Source: Pseudomonadota bacterium (lineage in GTDB: Bacteria; Pseudomonadota; Alphaproteobacteria; Acetobacterales; Acetobacteraceae). Taken from it: 38,275 nt of DNA. Below, in pieces: positions 8,085 through 16,010 of the stretch; positions within the stretch are counted from its first letter, which is position 1; each line of letters opens with the position of its first letter. A model generated the notes under the pieces. The model was given only the letters and a program-made list of their open reading frames with translations, had not been told where the DNA came from and did not search any database. A program made the position numbers and the translations under genes. The DNA is taken from assembly GCA_021798575.1 (NCBI GenBank), contig JAJZGI010000018.1:1-38275 (forward strand), written 5' to 3'.

Positions 8085-9371
8085 ATGAAAATACTCATCA
8101 TCGGCGGGGGCGGGCGGGAGCACGCGCTGGCCAGCGCCATTGCGCGCAGCCCGCTGCTGGAAAAACTCTATGTCGCCCCCGGCAACCCCGGCACCGCTTC
8201 CATCGCCACCAACATCCCCCTGCGCGCCACGGATATCGCTTGCATCGTCAGCTTCGCCATCGAACATCAGGTCGATCTCGTCATCCCCGGCCCGGAGGCA
8301 CCACTCGTCGCGGGCATCGCGGATGCCTGTGCGCGCGCCGGCATCGCCTGTTGCGGCCCCAGCGCCGCCGCCGCCCAGCTCGAGGGCAGCAAGCGCTTCA
8401 CCAAGGAGCTGGCGGACGCGGCAAACATCCCCACCGCGGCGTGGGACGTGTTCGACGATGCCGACGCCGCGCATGACTATATCGAGGAAATGGGCGCGCC
8501 CATCGTCATCAAGGCGGATGGCCTGGCCGCTGGCAAGGGCGTGGTGGTCGCGCTCACGCTGGAGGAGGCGCACGCCGCCATCACCGCCATCATGGAGGAT
8601 AAAATCCACGGCGCGGCGGGCGCGCAGGTGGTCATCGAGGAGTGCCTGGAGGGCGAGGAGATCTCCCTCTTCGCGCTGTGCGACGGGCTGGACGCGCTCT
8701 ATCTGGGCGTTGCCGCCGACCATAAGCGCGTGGGCGATGGCGATACCGGGCCCAATACCGGCGGCATGGGGGCGATCTCGCCGCCACCCTGGGCCACGCC
8801 AGCCATCATCGCCGACACCATGGCGCGCATCATCCGCCCGGCATTGGCCGAGATGGTGGCGCGCGGCACCCCGTTCCGTGGCTTCCTGTTCGCCGGGCTG
8901 ATGCTGGAGCCAGACGGCCCCAAGCTCATCGAATTCAACGTCCGCTTCGGGGACCCTGAGTGCGAGACGATTCTGCCCTTGCTGAACAGCGATCTGCTCC
9001 CCGCCCTGCGCGCCGCCACCAACGGCACGCTGGCAACCGCCTCGCTCACCTGGCAAAATGCCGCCTCCGCCACCGTGGTGCTGTGCTCCAGGGGCTACCC
9101 CGGCGCCTACGCCACCGGCGGCGAGATTTATGGGCTGGAGGAAGCCGCGCGCCTGCCCGGCGTGAGCATCTTCCATGCGGGCACCATGGCGGACCAGGGC
9201 GGAATCCTCGCCAATGGCGGCCGCGTGCTCGCCATCAACGCCACCGGCGTCGGCCTGCCCCAGGCCGTGGCGCGCGCCTACGCCGCCGTCGATACAATAG
9301 AATGGAGCGACGGTTTCTGCCGCCGGGACATCGGCAAACGCGCGATATTTCTCAGTGAAAACCTATCCTAG
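8085..9371 (+). CDS. purD: Phosphoribosylamine-glycine ligase (GAR synthetase)
   Basis: This enzyme joins glycine to 5-phosphoribosylamine with ATP in purine synthesis. It has a typical ATP-grasp layout: the N-terminal [16 protein letters not shown] motif, the [10 protein letters not shown] segment, the ATP-binding [14 protein letters not shown], the [19 protein letters not shown] loop, and [11 protein letters not shown] near the metal site. The frame stays open upstream to 8049, but the start at 8085 gives the canonical N-terminus at 428 residues and has a GGGGGCGGG purine run before it. It is convergent with the ABC transporter gene, and the ends overlap by 9 bp. Confidence 0.97.
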   Translation: MKILIIGGGGREHALASAIARSPLLEKLYVAPGNPGTASIATNIPLRATDIACIVSFAIEHQVDLVIPGPEAPLVAGIADACARAGIACCGPSAAAAQLEGSKRFTKELADAANIPTAAWDVFDDADAAHDYIEEMGAPIVIKADGLAAGKGVVVALTLEEAHAAITAIMEDKIHGAAGAQVVIEECLEGEEISLFALCDGLDALYLGVAADHKRVGDGDTGPNTGGMGAISPPPWATPAIIADTMARIIRPALAEMVARGTPFRGFLFAGLMLEPDGPKLIEFNVRFGDPECETILPLLNSDLLPALRAATNGTLATASLTWQNAASATVVLCSRGYPGAYATGGEIYGLEEAARLPGVSIFHAGTMADQGGILANGGRVLAINATGVGLPQAVARAYAAVDTIEWSDGFCRRDIGKRAIFLSENLS

Positions 9372-11105
9372 CGCCTGCGCCCGCACCAGCCGGGCGAACG
9401 CACCCTCCGCCGCCATCAGCTCCGCGTGCGTGCCCGCCTCCACGGCGCATCCATCTTCCATCACCACAATCAGGTCCGCATCCCGCACCGTGCTCAGCCG
9501 GTGCGCCACCACAATGGTCGTGCGCCCCTGGCGCAGCCTGGTCAGCGCCGCCTGCACCGCCGCCTCGCTCTGCGTATCCAGCGCGCTGGTCGCCTCATCC
9601 AGCAGCAGAATCCTCGGGTCCCGCAAAATCGCCCGCGCCAGTGCCACCCGCTGCCGCTGCCCGCCCGAGAGCCGCTGCCCATTCACCCCCACGCGTGTGT
9701 TGAACCCCTCTGGCATCTGCGCCGCAAAGCCGCACGCCGCCGCCTGCGCCGCCGCCAACACCTCGGCCTCACTCGCCTCCGGCCGCCCCAGCAATATATT
9801 CGCCGCGATACTGTCATCGAACAACAACGCATCCTGCCCGACATACGCCACCGCCCCACGCAGGGAGGCGAGCGTCACCCCGCTCACCACCACGCCGTCG
9901 ATGCGTATCTCCCCGCCCGTCGGCGTATACAGCCGGGGGATCAGCGCCAACGCGGTGGATTTCCCGGCCCCCGACGTGCCCACCAGCGCCAGCATCCTGC
10001 CTGGTGCTGCGGTAAAGCTCAGGTCCCGCAGCCCCGGCCTGCCATCCGGATAGGCAAACGCCACATGGCGGAACACCACCTCGCCCGGCCCATGGGTGAG
10101 CGCCACCGCGCCCGGCGCATCGGCGATCGCGGCTGGCTCGTCGATCACGTTGAACACCCGCGCCAACCCGGCCAACCCCTCCTGCACCGCGGAATTCATC
10201 GTCCCCAGCGCGCGCAGCGGGCGGGAGGCCAGCAGCAGCGCCGACACAAACCCCATGAAGCTCCCCACCCCGCCGCCGCCGGTCGCGTTGCGCCATCCCT
10301 CAAACCCGATCACCATGGCCACCGCCAACCCGCCCAGCACCTCCAGCATCGGGTCCAGCCGGGCGCGCACCCGCACCATCCGTATCAGCGACTGATACAG
10401 CGCGTCGAACGTCCGCTCCGCCCGCCGCCGCTCATGCGCCTCCAGCCCGTAGGCGCGCACCGTCCTGGCCTGGGCAAAGCTCTCATTCAGCATCGCCGCC
10501 GCCTCGCCCATGCGCTCCTGCATCCCGCCCGAGGCCCGGCGCATCCGTTTGCCGATCTTCTGCACGGGGATCCCCGCCAGCGGGTACAGCACCGCCGCGA
10601 TCACGCTCAGCTTCCAGTCGATCACGATCATCGTGATCACCAGCCCAAACACCGTCGCCACATCCGCCACCGCGTTCACCGCCCGTGTCATCGCCTCGCG
10701 GATCACGGTCGCGTCCGTCGTGAATCGCGCCGCCAGCGTCGCCGGCGCCTCCCGCTCCACCCGGGCCAGCGCCGCATCGCTCAAATGCCCAAACATCCCC
10801 ACCTGCAACCGGCGGATCACCAGCAGCACCATGTCCTGCGTATACACGGACTGGAAATACATGGAGAATCCCTTCACCGCCGTTACGCACAGCACCAAAA
10901 TGGGCACCTGATACAAAATCCTCGGGTCCTTATGCGCGAACATCGTAAACGCCCAGTCGATCAACGCCGGATACAGCGCCGTGGTGCCGGACATCACAAG
11001 CGTCGCCACCACGATCAGCCCAATCCGCACCCGGTAGTGCCGCACATAGTCCCGCCACAGCCGGGCGATGAGGACTCGGGTCGAAAATTCATGCTCCATG
11101 CGCAA
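9363..11105 (-). CDS. MsbA-type ABC exporter (fused membrane and ATPase domains)
   Basis: This is a 580-residue half-transporter. Residues about 1-320 carry six predicted membrane segments of the type I exporter fold, with the intracellular-loop segment preceding the linker. The ATPase domain has Walker A GTSGAGKST, a Q-loop VGQDALLFDD, the signature LSGGQRQR, Walker B ILLLDEATS, and an H-loop AHRLST. The family flips lipid A, other lipids or drugs across the inner membrane as a homodimer. MsbA is the best guess because the next gene on the other strand is a phosphatase and a glycan gene block follows, but a general multidrug role cannot be excluded. Only 49 bp separate it from the divergent phosphatase gene, so the two promoters must share that space. 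Confidence 0.88.
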   Translation of the reverse strand: MRMEHEFSTRVLIARLWRDYVRHYRVRIGLIVVATLVMSGTTALYPALIDWAFTMFAHKDPRILYQVPILVLCVTAVKGFSMYFQSVYTQDMVLLVIRRLQVGMFGHLSDAALARVEREAPATLAARFTTDATVIREAMTRAVNAVADVATVFGLVITMIVIDWKLSVIAAVLYPLAGIPVQKIGKRMRRASGGMQERMGEAAAMLNESFAQARTVRAYGLEAHERRRAERTFDALYQSLIRMVRVRARLDPMLEVLGGLAVAMVIGFEGWRNATGGGGVGSFMGFVSALLLASRPLRALGTMNSAVQEGLAGLARVFNVIDEPAAIADAPGAVALTHGPGEVVFRHVAFAYPDGRPGLRDLSFTAAPGRMLALVGTSGAGKSTALALIPRLYTPTGGEIRIDGVVVSGVTLASLRGAVAYVGQDALLFDDSIAANILLGRPEASEAEVLAAAQAAACGFAAQMPEGFNTRVGVNGQRLSGGQRQRVALARAILRDPRILLLDEATSALDTQSEAAVQAALTRLRQGRTTIVVAHRLSTVRDADLIVVMEDGCAVEAGTHAELMAAEGAFARLVRAQALG

Positions 11106-11154
11106 GGGCGTTAGCCTATTTTCGTGGCCCGAGAAACTGCGCTAAGCTATCGTT

Positions 11155-11829
11155 ATGGATACGATCTTCAAGGGCAGCCTCACCACCCCATCCGGCCGGC
11201 GCAACGCCTGGATGGACGCGCTCTTCATCGACCACGCGGTCCTGCGCATCCTGTGGACCAACTTCGCCGTGGTCCGCCCCGGCGTCCTGTACCGCTCCAA
11301 CCACCCCACACCGGGCAACCTGCGCGCCTTCACCCGCAAGCACGGCATCAAAACCCTCATCAACCTGCGTGGCCAGGCCAAAAACGGGTCGGACGCCCTC
11401 TCGCGCGAGAGTGCTTCCCAACTCGGGCTGGATTTCCACGACATGGCAATGGAATCCCGCGGCGCCCCGCACCGCGAACGTATCCTGCGCCTCGCCGACA
11501 TTTTTGCCGGCATGCGCGCCCCCGCACTCATCCATTGCAAATCCGGGGCGGACCGTGCTGGTCTGGCCGCGGGCATCTTTCTACTCCTGCAAGGGGAGCG
11601 CGCTTCGGTGGCCCTGCAACAACTCTCCTGGCGCTACGGCCATATCAAACAGGCCAAAACCGGGATCCTGGACGCCTTCTTCCTCACCTACCAGCGGGAC
11701 GGCGAGGCGAGGGGCAAAAAATTCCTGGACTGGGTACAGGAGGACTATTCCGAGAATTCGCTGCGCGCCGCGTACAAGGTAAACGCCCTGGCCGGGTTCA
11801 TCAACGATCACGTACTAGGTCGAGAGTGA
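11155..11829 (+). CDS. CX5R protein phosphatase (dual-specificity/tyrosine phosphatase family)
   Basis: The phosphatase loop IHCKSGADRAG places the catalytic Cys at 128 and Arg at 134 (CX5R). The upstream YRSNHPTPGNLRAF and IKTLINLRGQ segments match the bacterial dual-specificity phosphatase fold. The general-acid Asp would lie in the LDFHDMAM stretch. At 224 residues it is slightly longer than the minimal domain, with an alpha-helical C-terminus. No signal peptide is seen, so a cytoplasmic protein is likely. It sits directly before the methyltransferase/glycosyltransferase block (40 bp gap) and divergent to the ABC exporter, which suggests a job in envelope-polymer control. The substrate is unknown, and a phosphoinositide-like or lipid phosphatase is possible. 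Confidence 0.8.
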   Translation: MDTIFKGSLTTPSGRRNAWMDALFIDHAVLRILWTNFAVVRPGVLYRSNHPTPGNLRAFTRKHGIKTLINLRGQAKNGSDALSRESASQLGLDFHDMAMESRGAPHRERILRLADIFAGMRAPALIHCKSGADRAGLAAGIFLLLQGERASVALQQLSWRYGHIKQAKTGILDAFFLTYQRDGEARGKKFLDWVQEDYSENSLRAAYKVNALAGFINDHVLGRE

Positions 11830-11869
11830 GAAATATTTTAATAGCATCAAGCGAGCAAAGACCCTGCAA

Positions 11870-12958
11870 ATGAGCCAACCTCAAGCGGCTACCCCGGTTA
11901 AGCGTGACCCAGTGGATGCCCTTTGGCTCGCCGATGAACTCGAAACATTGGGAGCCTGCCCAATTTGTGGTTCCAGCGAGCGTACATTGGCCTACGAGAA
12001 CAAGCGTGACCGGGTTTTTTTCTGCGCCCCAGGGGCCTGGACAGCCTGGACATGCGCGGCCTGCCATGTCGCCTACCTCGATCCGCGCCCCACACCGCAG
12101 TCGATTCACGCTGCTTATGCGAGCTATTATACGCATGGTGCGCCTTCATTATCCTTCACGGGGAGGTTGCTTGCAAAATTGCAGATCGGTATTCGCCACA
12201 GCCACCTCAAGCGACACCTTCACTACCGCTTGCCCGGCGCACTTCCCTTGGGCTGGCTTGTTTATAAAATCATGGCGTCGCAGGCGATCGTTACCAACCA
12301 TACCATCAGGCATTTACCGCCAACCCGCCCAGGCCAGAACCGGCTCCTTGATATCGGCTGTGGCGACGGTGATTTTCTCATCATTGCTCGCGATATCGGC
12401 TTCAATGTCGAAGGTCTCGAAGTCGATCCAATATCCCGCGCGGTAGCGCACAAGGCTGGGCTGACCGTTCATCCCGGCCCATTCCCCGGCTCGATTTTGC
12501 AGCCCAGTAGCTATGATCATATTACCATGAGCCATGTCTTGGAACATTTTCACGATCCCGTCGCGGCGTTGCATGATGCCTTAAAGCTACTCAAACCGGG
12601 CGGTCGAATCTGGGTGAAAGTGCCCAACCTCGCGGCCCTTTCACATCGTTATTTTAAGCAAAATGCCTTCCTGCTGGACCCACCCCGGCACTTGGTTATG
12701 TTCGATGGTGCTTCCCTGGCGGCTTTGCTTAGCAAAGTCGGCTTTACCGGGGTTACGACCTTGCCGCCTAGCCTGCTTGACCAGAAAAACTTTTACGGCG
12801 GTGGCTGGATGATATCGCAGGGCTTTGACCCTATGTCGGCGTCGCCGCTGAATGTCCCCTCTTCGGTCAAAGCAGACGTTCTAAAAACCTATTCGCAAGC
12901 AACAGAATTTTTTAATGATGCGGAGGTGGTCACAATCATCGCGACCAAACCGGTTTGA
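11870..12958 (+). CDS. SAM-dependent methyltransferase with N-terminal zinc ribbon
   Basis: The N-terminus has two CxxC pairs, C30-x2-C33 and C62-x2-C65, a zinc-ribbon arrangement common in sugar methyltransferases. The class I Rossmann domain follows: motif I LDIGCGDGDF at about 160-169, the acidic end of strand 2 in VEGLEVDP, and the MSHVLEHFHDP and LLKPGGRIWVKVPN segments of motifs III and IV. Relatives modify nucleotide-linked sugars or polysaccharide chain ends in the cytoplasm. At 362 residues it is full length. It overlaps or abuts the GT2 gene downstream, which supports a shared glycan pathway. Composition is more AT-rich than purD or glyA, suggesting a transferred block. Confidence 0.85.
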   Translation: MSQPQAATPVKRDPVDALWLADELETLGACPICGSSERTLAYENKRDRVFFCAPGAWTAWTCAACHVAYLDPRPTPQSIHAAYASYYTHGAPSLSFTGRLLAKLQIGIRHSHLKRHLHYRLPGALPLGWLVYKIMASQAIVTNHTIRHLPPTRPGQNRLLDIGCGDGDFLIIARDIGFNVEGLEVDPISRAVAHKAGLTVHPGPFPGSILQPSSYDHITMSHVLEHFHDPVAALHDALKLLKPGGRIWVKVPNLAALSHRYFKQNAFLLDPPRHLVMFDGASLAALLSKVGFTGVTTLPPSLLDQKNFYGGGWMISQGFDPMSASPLNVPSSVKADVLKTYSQATEFFNDAEVVTIIATKPV

Positions 12959-12960
12959 CA

Positions 12961-14013
12961 ATGGTGACAAATCGCGGAAACACCGACATGGTTTTGCCAA
13001 GTCGTCTGACCATCGGCATACCCACACTCAATCGTGCGGATCTCGTAGCCAAACTCGTGCAGGTTTGCCTATCGCAAACATTGGTGCCGTATGAAATCAT
13101 CGTGTCGGATGATGCCTCAGATGATACAACATTAGCAAATCTCGACGCGCTGGCTCATCCACGGCTGAAAATCCTCAAGCAACACCCCAGGCTGGGCATG
13201 ATCGCGAACTGGAATGCCTGTCTTGATTCCTGCACCAGTGAATATTTTGTGCTGATTTCAGATGACGATATGATCTGCCAGGATTTTGCCGAACAAGTGG
13301 AGGCGACCTTGGCCAAAGCGCCAGGCGCAGACCTGCTTATCGTCCGGGGCCGGATTGTGGACAGGCTGACTGGCGAAACAAATACCAATCATCCACCCAT
13401 CATGGCCGCCGGTAGCGCAGATTTTGTCCGTGACATCCTGCCTGCCTGGCTGGATTGCTCATTTGTACTGCCGTTCGCAAGTATGGTTTTCAAGGTGGCC
13501 GCGCTGCGCGCTGCCGGCGGTTTCGTGACAAATTTCCCTTACGCGTCGGATGCCGCGACATGGCTGCCTATCGCCATGCGGGGTCATTGTGCCTTCTTCC
13601 CCGAGGCCAAGGTTGACTGCATCGTGCATGAGGGCATGGCGACGCGAACCTTTAATGTCGAGACACTGATCGAAGATATCGTAAAATTGATGGCGCTGGT
13701 CAATACCGAAGTCAAAGCGAAATCCGCGATACCATCCGAACTTGCAGGAAAAATTCAAAAACTCTCACGAATCTATCTCCGTCGGACTTTTGGTCACGTG
13801 ATGATCACCTCAGCACGACGCGGAGTTGGCAAGGGCAAGCTGCTCCGGGCCTGGTTACACTATGCGGCAAAACTTCCGCTTTATGGTGTGGGGGCACTCA
13901 GTCTTGGCGCCGTTCTTGTACCGCTTGGGTCTATCCAGATTATCGGCTGGCCCTACCGAAAATGGGTCAACCTGCGACGCTATTCTAACAGAGTACGGCG
14001 AGATGAACGATAA
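12961..14013 (+). CDS. Family 2 glycosyltransferase
   Basis: This is a GT-A fold transferase. The N-terminus RLTIGIPTLNRADLV is the nucleotide-binding strand, SDDASDDTT is the first acidic motif, and LISDDDMI is the DxD-like motif that binds metal and the nucleotide-sugar. A hydrophobic C-terminal stretch (PLYGVGALSLGAVLVPLG) may lie at the membrane. It transfers a sugar from a nucleotide donor, but acceptor and sugar are unknown. The start is uncertain: a TTG at 12955 overlaps the preceding stop, an ATG lies at 12961, and an ATG at 12988 has a GGAAA purine run at about the right distance. The gene overlaps the following GT4 gene by 11 bp. Confidence 0.87.
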   Translation: MVTNRGNTDMVLPSRLTIGIPTLNRADLVAKLVQVCLSQTLVPYEIIVSDDASDDTTLANLDALAHPRLKILKQHPRLGMIANWNACLDSCTSEYFVLISDDDMICQDFAEQVEATLAKAPGADLLIVRGRIVDRLTGETNTNHPPIMAAGSADFVRDILPAWLDCSFVLPFASMVFKVAALRAAGGFVTNFPYASDAATWLPIAMRGHCAFFPEAKVDCIVHEGMATRTFNVETLIEDIVKLMALVNTEVKAKSAIPSELAGKIQKLSRIYLRRTFGHVMITSARRGVGKGKLLRAWLHYAAKLPLYGVGALSLGAVLVPLGSIQIIGWPYRKWVNLRRYSNRVRRDER

Positions 14014-15184
14014 AGCCAGAATAAATGCAGGCTTGGTATTGGACAATCTTGATCTCAGTGGCGCAGAAAAAATTGCGGTCAACCTCCTGCGCCATGCCGG
14101 GCGCATGCAATCGATCAATCTGCAAGGGTTTATCTGCATGGATGACCGCCTAGGCTGCACAAAGGTCGCAGAGAATCTCATGCATCTGACGCCGGATATG
14201 CCAAATTTTGGTAGCTTGTTATTCCGGCTGAAAAAAGCTCTGATCGCAACGGTGAGACTCCGTCGCTCCGCGAAATCTTTTGACGTCCTGATCGCGGTGA
14301 CACCTCCGGCAGTTATTTTTGCTTTTCTAGCCACCATTTTCATGCCCTGCCAAATCATTCCTTGGGTGCATTATGACCTGGATGGCATCTCGCGCAGCCG
14401 ACTGACGAAAGGTCGAGGGCTGCGCGATAGTCTGCAACAAATCCTCTATATGAATTTTGTTCCCGCCTTTCGTATCATTATCTTCGTCAGCGAGAACACA
14501 CGGGCTTCCTTCAGCAGGCACAAGGGTTCAACGCGGCCCGCTTGGTATGTATTGCCGAATACTTTAGATGAATCGTCTTTCTTGCCTGCGACCGAGTCCG
14601 AGACCTCCATCAAAGCAACGATATTGGCAAACGCTGGGGTGCCGCTGTTGCTTTTTCTTGGTCGAATTTTTCCACAAAAGCGCTGGCAGGATGCCATAGC
14701 TGTGGCCGAATACCTGGCTGCGAAAGGCTGGAAATTTAATATGGCCTTTGTCGGTGATGGGATCGAGCGCGAAGCTTTTATAGAGCGGACTAGGGCCTCG
14801 CCCGCTGCATCTCATCTGCATTATCTCGGGTCAGATACAAATCCATTGCCCACCGTAAAATGCGCCGCAGCGCTGATTATCACTTCACTTTATGAGGCTT
14901 GGCCAACCGTTATTCTGGAAGCTAATTTGGCCGACATTCCAGTGTTATCTTACGACTGTCCTTCTGGTCCCAGAGAAATGCTCGGCAAAAATGAACGAGG
15001 CATCGTGACCAAAGAATCACCAGAAGCTCTTGCCGACGGGATTATTTACTATTTTTCTTTGGATAAAACTTTAAGAACGCTCATGTTGGTTCGTGCGCAT
15101 GACTTTGCCACGAGCTTCTTACCAAAAACGACATTGTCACAATGGGAGGCAACACTTACTAAAATTGTCCAAGACGGTCGATGA
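14003..15184 (+). CDS. Family 4 glycosyltransferase (GT-B fold)
   Basis: The C-terminal Rossmann half carries the GT4 pattern: LLFLGRIFPQKRWQDAI (donor-site Arg/Lys), AFVGDGIEREAF, a YLGSDTNP segment, and the E-x7-E type motif in SLYEAWPTVILEANLA. The N-terminal half, with VLDNLDLSGAEKIAVNLL, is the usual acceptor-binding domain with the GGAE-like glycine loop. The frame is open far upstream, inside the GT2 gene, but the ATG at 14003 gives the expected N-terminus (393 residues) and an 11-bp overlap with the GT2 gene. It probably adds a sugar to the same polysaccharide as its neighbour. AT-rich composition is shared with the previous two genes. Confidence 0.87.
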   Translation: MNDKARINAGLVLDNLDLSGAEKIAVNLLRHAGRMQSINLQGFICMDDRLGCTKVAENLMHLTPDMPNFGSLLFRLKKALIATVRLRRSAKSFDVLIAVTPPAVIFAFLATIFMPCQIIPWVHYDLDGISRSRLTKGRGLRDSLQQILYMNFVPAFRIIIFVSENTRASFSRHKGSTRPAWYVLPNTLDESSFLPATESETSIKATILANAGVPLLLFLGRIFPQKRWQDAIAVAEYLAAKGWKFNMAFVGDGIEREAFIERTRASPAASHLHYLGSDTNPLPTVKCAAALIITSLYEAWPTVILEANLADIPVLSYDCPSGPREMLGKNERGIVTKESPEALADGIIYYFSLDKTLRTLMLVRAHDFATSFLPKTTLSQWEATLTKIVQDGR

Positions 15185-15242
15185 ATTATGTTTGGCGATC
15201 TAAAAACGGATGATGTCCCGCTGCGAGGTGAAGGAGCGTATC

Positions 15243-15356
15243 ATGAATACGCCACCGTTCGATCCACCCTATTACCCATCCCCCCGACTGATTACAACGC
15301 CACCCCCAACCCCCAAATTCCCCCTTGACTCCCCCACAAATTGTCACTATAACTAA
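15243..15356 (+). CDS. Possible 37-residue proline-rich small protein or leader peptide
   Basis: An AAGGAG ribosome-binding site lies seven bases before the ATG at 15243. The short frame encodes about ten prolines, including a PPP run, and ends at 15356, just before the hypothetical gene at 15361. A second small frame in another phase (ATG at 15188, stop near 15328) has no ribosome-binding site. The small frame spans the strong promoter at 15325-15353, so it could be a leader peptide, a fortuitous frame, or an old gene remnant. I recognise no family. Coding status is not established. Confidence 0.3.
   Translation: MNTPPFDPPYYPSPRLITTPPPTPKFPLDSPTNCHYN
15325..15353 (+). promoter_or_regulatory. 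Strong sigma-70-like promoter giving an apparently leaderless mRNA
   Basis: A -35 box TTGACT at 15325-15330 and a -10 box TATAAC at 15348-15353 are separated by exactly 17 bases, each five of six against consensus. The predicted start point, six to eight bases after the -10 box, falls on or next to the ATG at 15361, leaving no room for a ribosome-binding site. The transcript would therefore be leaderless. Confidence 0.65.
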
Positions 15357-15360
15357 CTTC

Positions 15361-15957
15361 ATGTCCGGCTCCACCATCTCTCAGCGCCTCACCCGCATCG
15401 TGGCGACGCTCAGTCAGAGCCTCACCATCTATGCTCCGCGCGTTAAAATGCCGGTTTCATTGTGCCAGTCGATCTCCCGCCGCTTAACCCGCCTGATGGA
15501 CCGCCTGCGTGTCCTCATCGCGCGCGGCTCACTCCCACCCCGCCCGGCGCGCGCCACACCCCGCAACCCACCCACCAACCCAAAACCCAGCACGGATGAA
15601 CTCTACCCGCCCACCAATTTCGGCTGGCTCTTCCATATGTTCCCGGACACGGATATCCGGGCCATGCGCGGCCATCTGCTCAACCTGCTGAATGAACCCG
15701 AGACCCAATCCCTCATCACGAGCCACCCCATGCTCGCCCGCAGCCTCCGGCCCTTGTGTCACATGCTGTGCATCAAACCGCCCGCCTGCCTCAAACTCCC
15801 CTCAAGGCCGCGCATAAAACGCGCGCCATCACCCACACCACCACCCACAAAACCACTACGAAAAATCTGGCGCCCAACCCCACCCAGAATCATGACGCCC
15901 TTCGAGGCCCAACTCGCCGCCCGGCAATTCTTCAACCCGCGCGATTTTTACCAATAA
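15361..15957 (+). CDS. Conserved-type hypothetical protein, proline- and arginine-rich
   Basis: This is a 198-residue basic protein. An amphipathic N-terminal third rich in Ser, Arg and Leu (about 1-60) is followed by a Pro-rich linker. A compact segment begins STDELYPPTNFGWLFHMFPDTD and runs to about residue 140, a second Pro/Lys/Arg-rich linker follows, and the tail has EAQLAARQFFNPRDFYQ. Small proteins with this central motif appear familiar from Acetobacteraceae as unannotated genes, but I know no function. No signal peptide or membrane segment is evident. The start at 15361 lies immediately after a strong promoter, which argues for leaderless translation. Start sites at 15448 or 15496 lack ribosome-binding sites too. 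Confidence 0.7.
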   Translation: MSGSTISQRLTRIVATLSQSLTIYAPRVKMPVSLCQSISRRLTRLMDRLRVLIARGSLPPRPARATPRNPPTNPKPSTDELYPPTNFGWLFHMFPDTDIRAMRGHLLNLLNEPETQSLITSHPMLARSLRPLCHMLCIKPPACLKLPSRPRIKRAPSPTPPPTKPLRKIWRPTPPRIMTPFEAQLAARQFFNPRDFYQ

Positions 15958-15981
15958 ACACCACCCCGCCTTTGCACGCCC

Positions 15982-16007
15982 ATTTTATTACGATATCGTA
16001 ATAAAAT
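15982..16007. promoter_or_regulatory. Perfect 26-bp AT-rich palindrome between convergent genes
   Basis: Thirteen bases, ATTTTATTACGAT, are followed at once by their exact reverse complement. The site lies between the end of the hypothetical gene (15957) and the end of the MBL-fold gene (16011). It is very AT-rich in GC-rich surroundings. As RNA it would fold into a stem ending in a U- or A-rich arm in both directions, so a compact bidirectional terminator is the simplest reading. A protein-binding site is the alternative. Confidence 0.6.
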
Positions 16008-16010
16008 CAG

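Noticed and set aside
8034-9176. Long open frame on the minus strand opposite purD
   Set aside because: Low-complexity Gly/Ala/Arg/Asp composition and full overlap with the well-supported purD gene.
9426-11114. Long open frame on the plus strand opposite the ABC exporter gene
   Set aside because: It is exactly antisense to a clear ABC transporter, is extremely rich in Arg, His, Gln and Pro as expected for a shadow frame in GC-rich DNA, and has no domain or ribosome-binding site.
13826-14002. N-terminal extension of the GT4 gene into the GT2 gene
   Set aside because: These 59 codons lie within GT2 coding DNA in another phase and do not resemble a GT4 N-terminus; the start at 14003 fits better.
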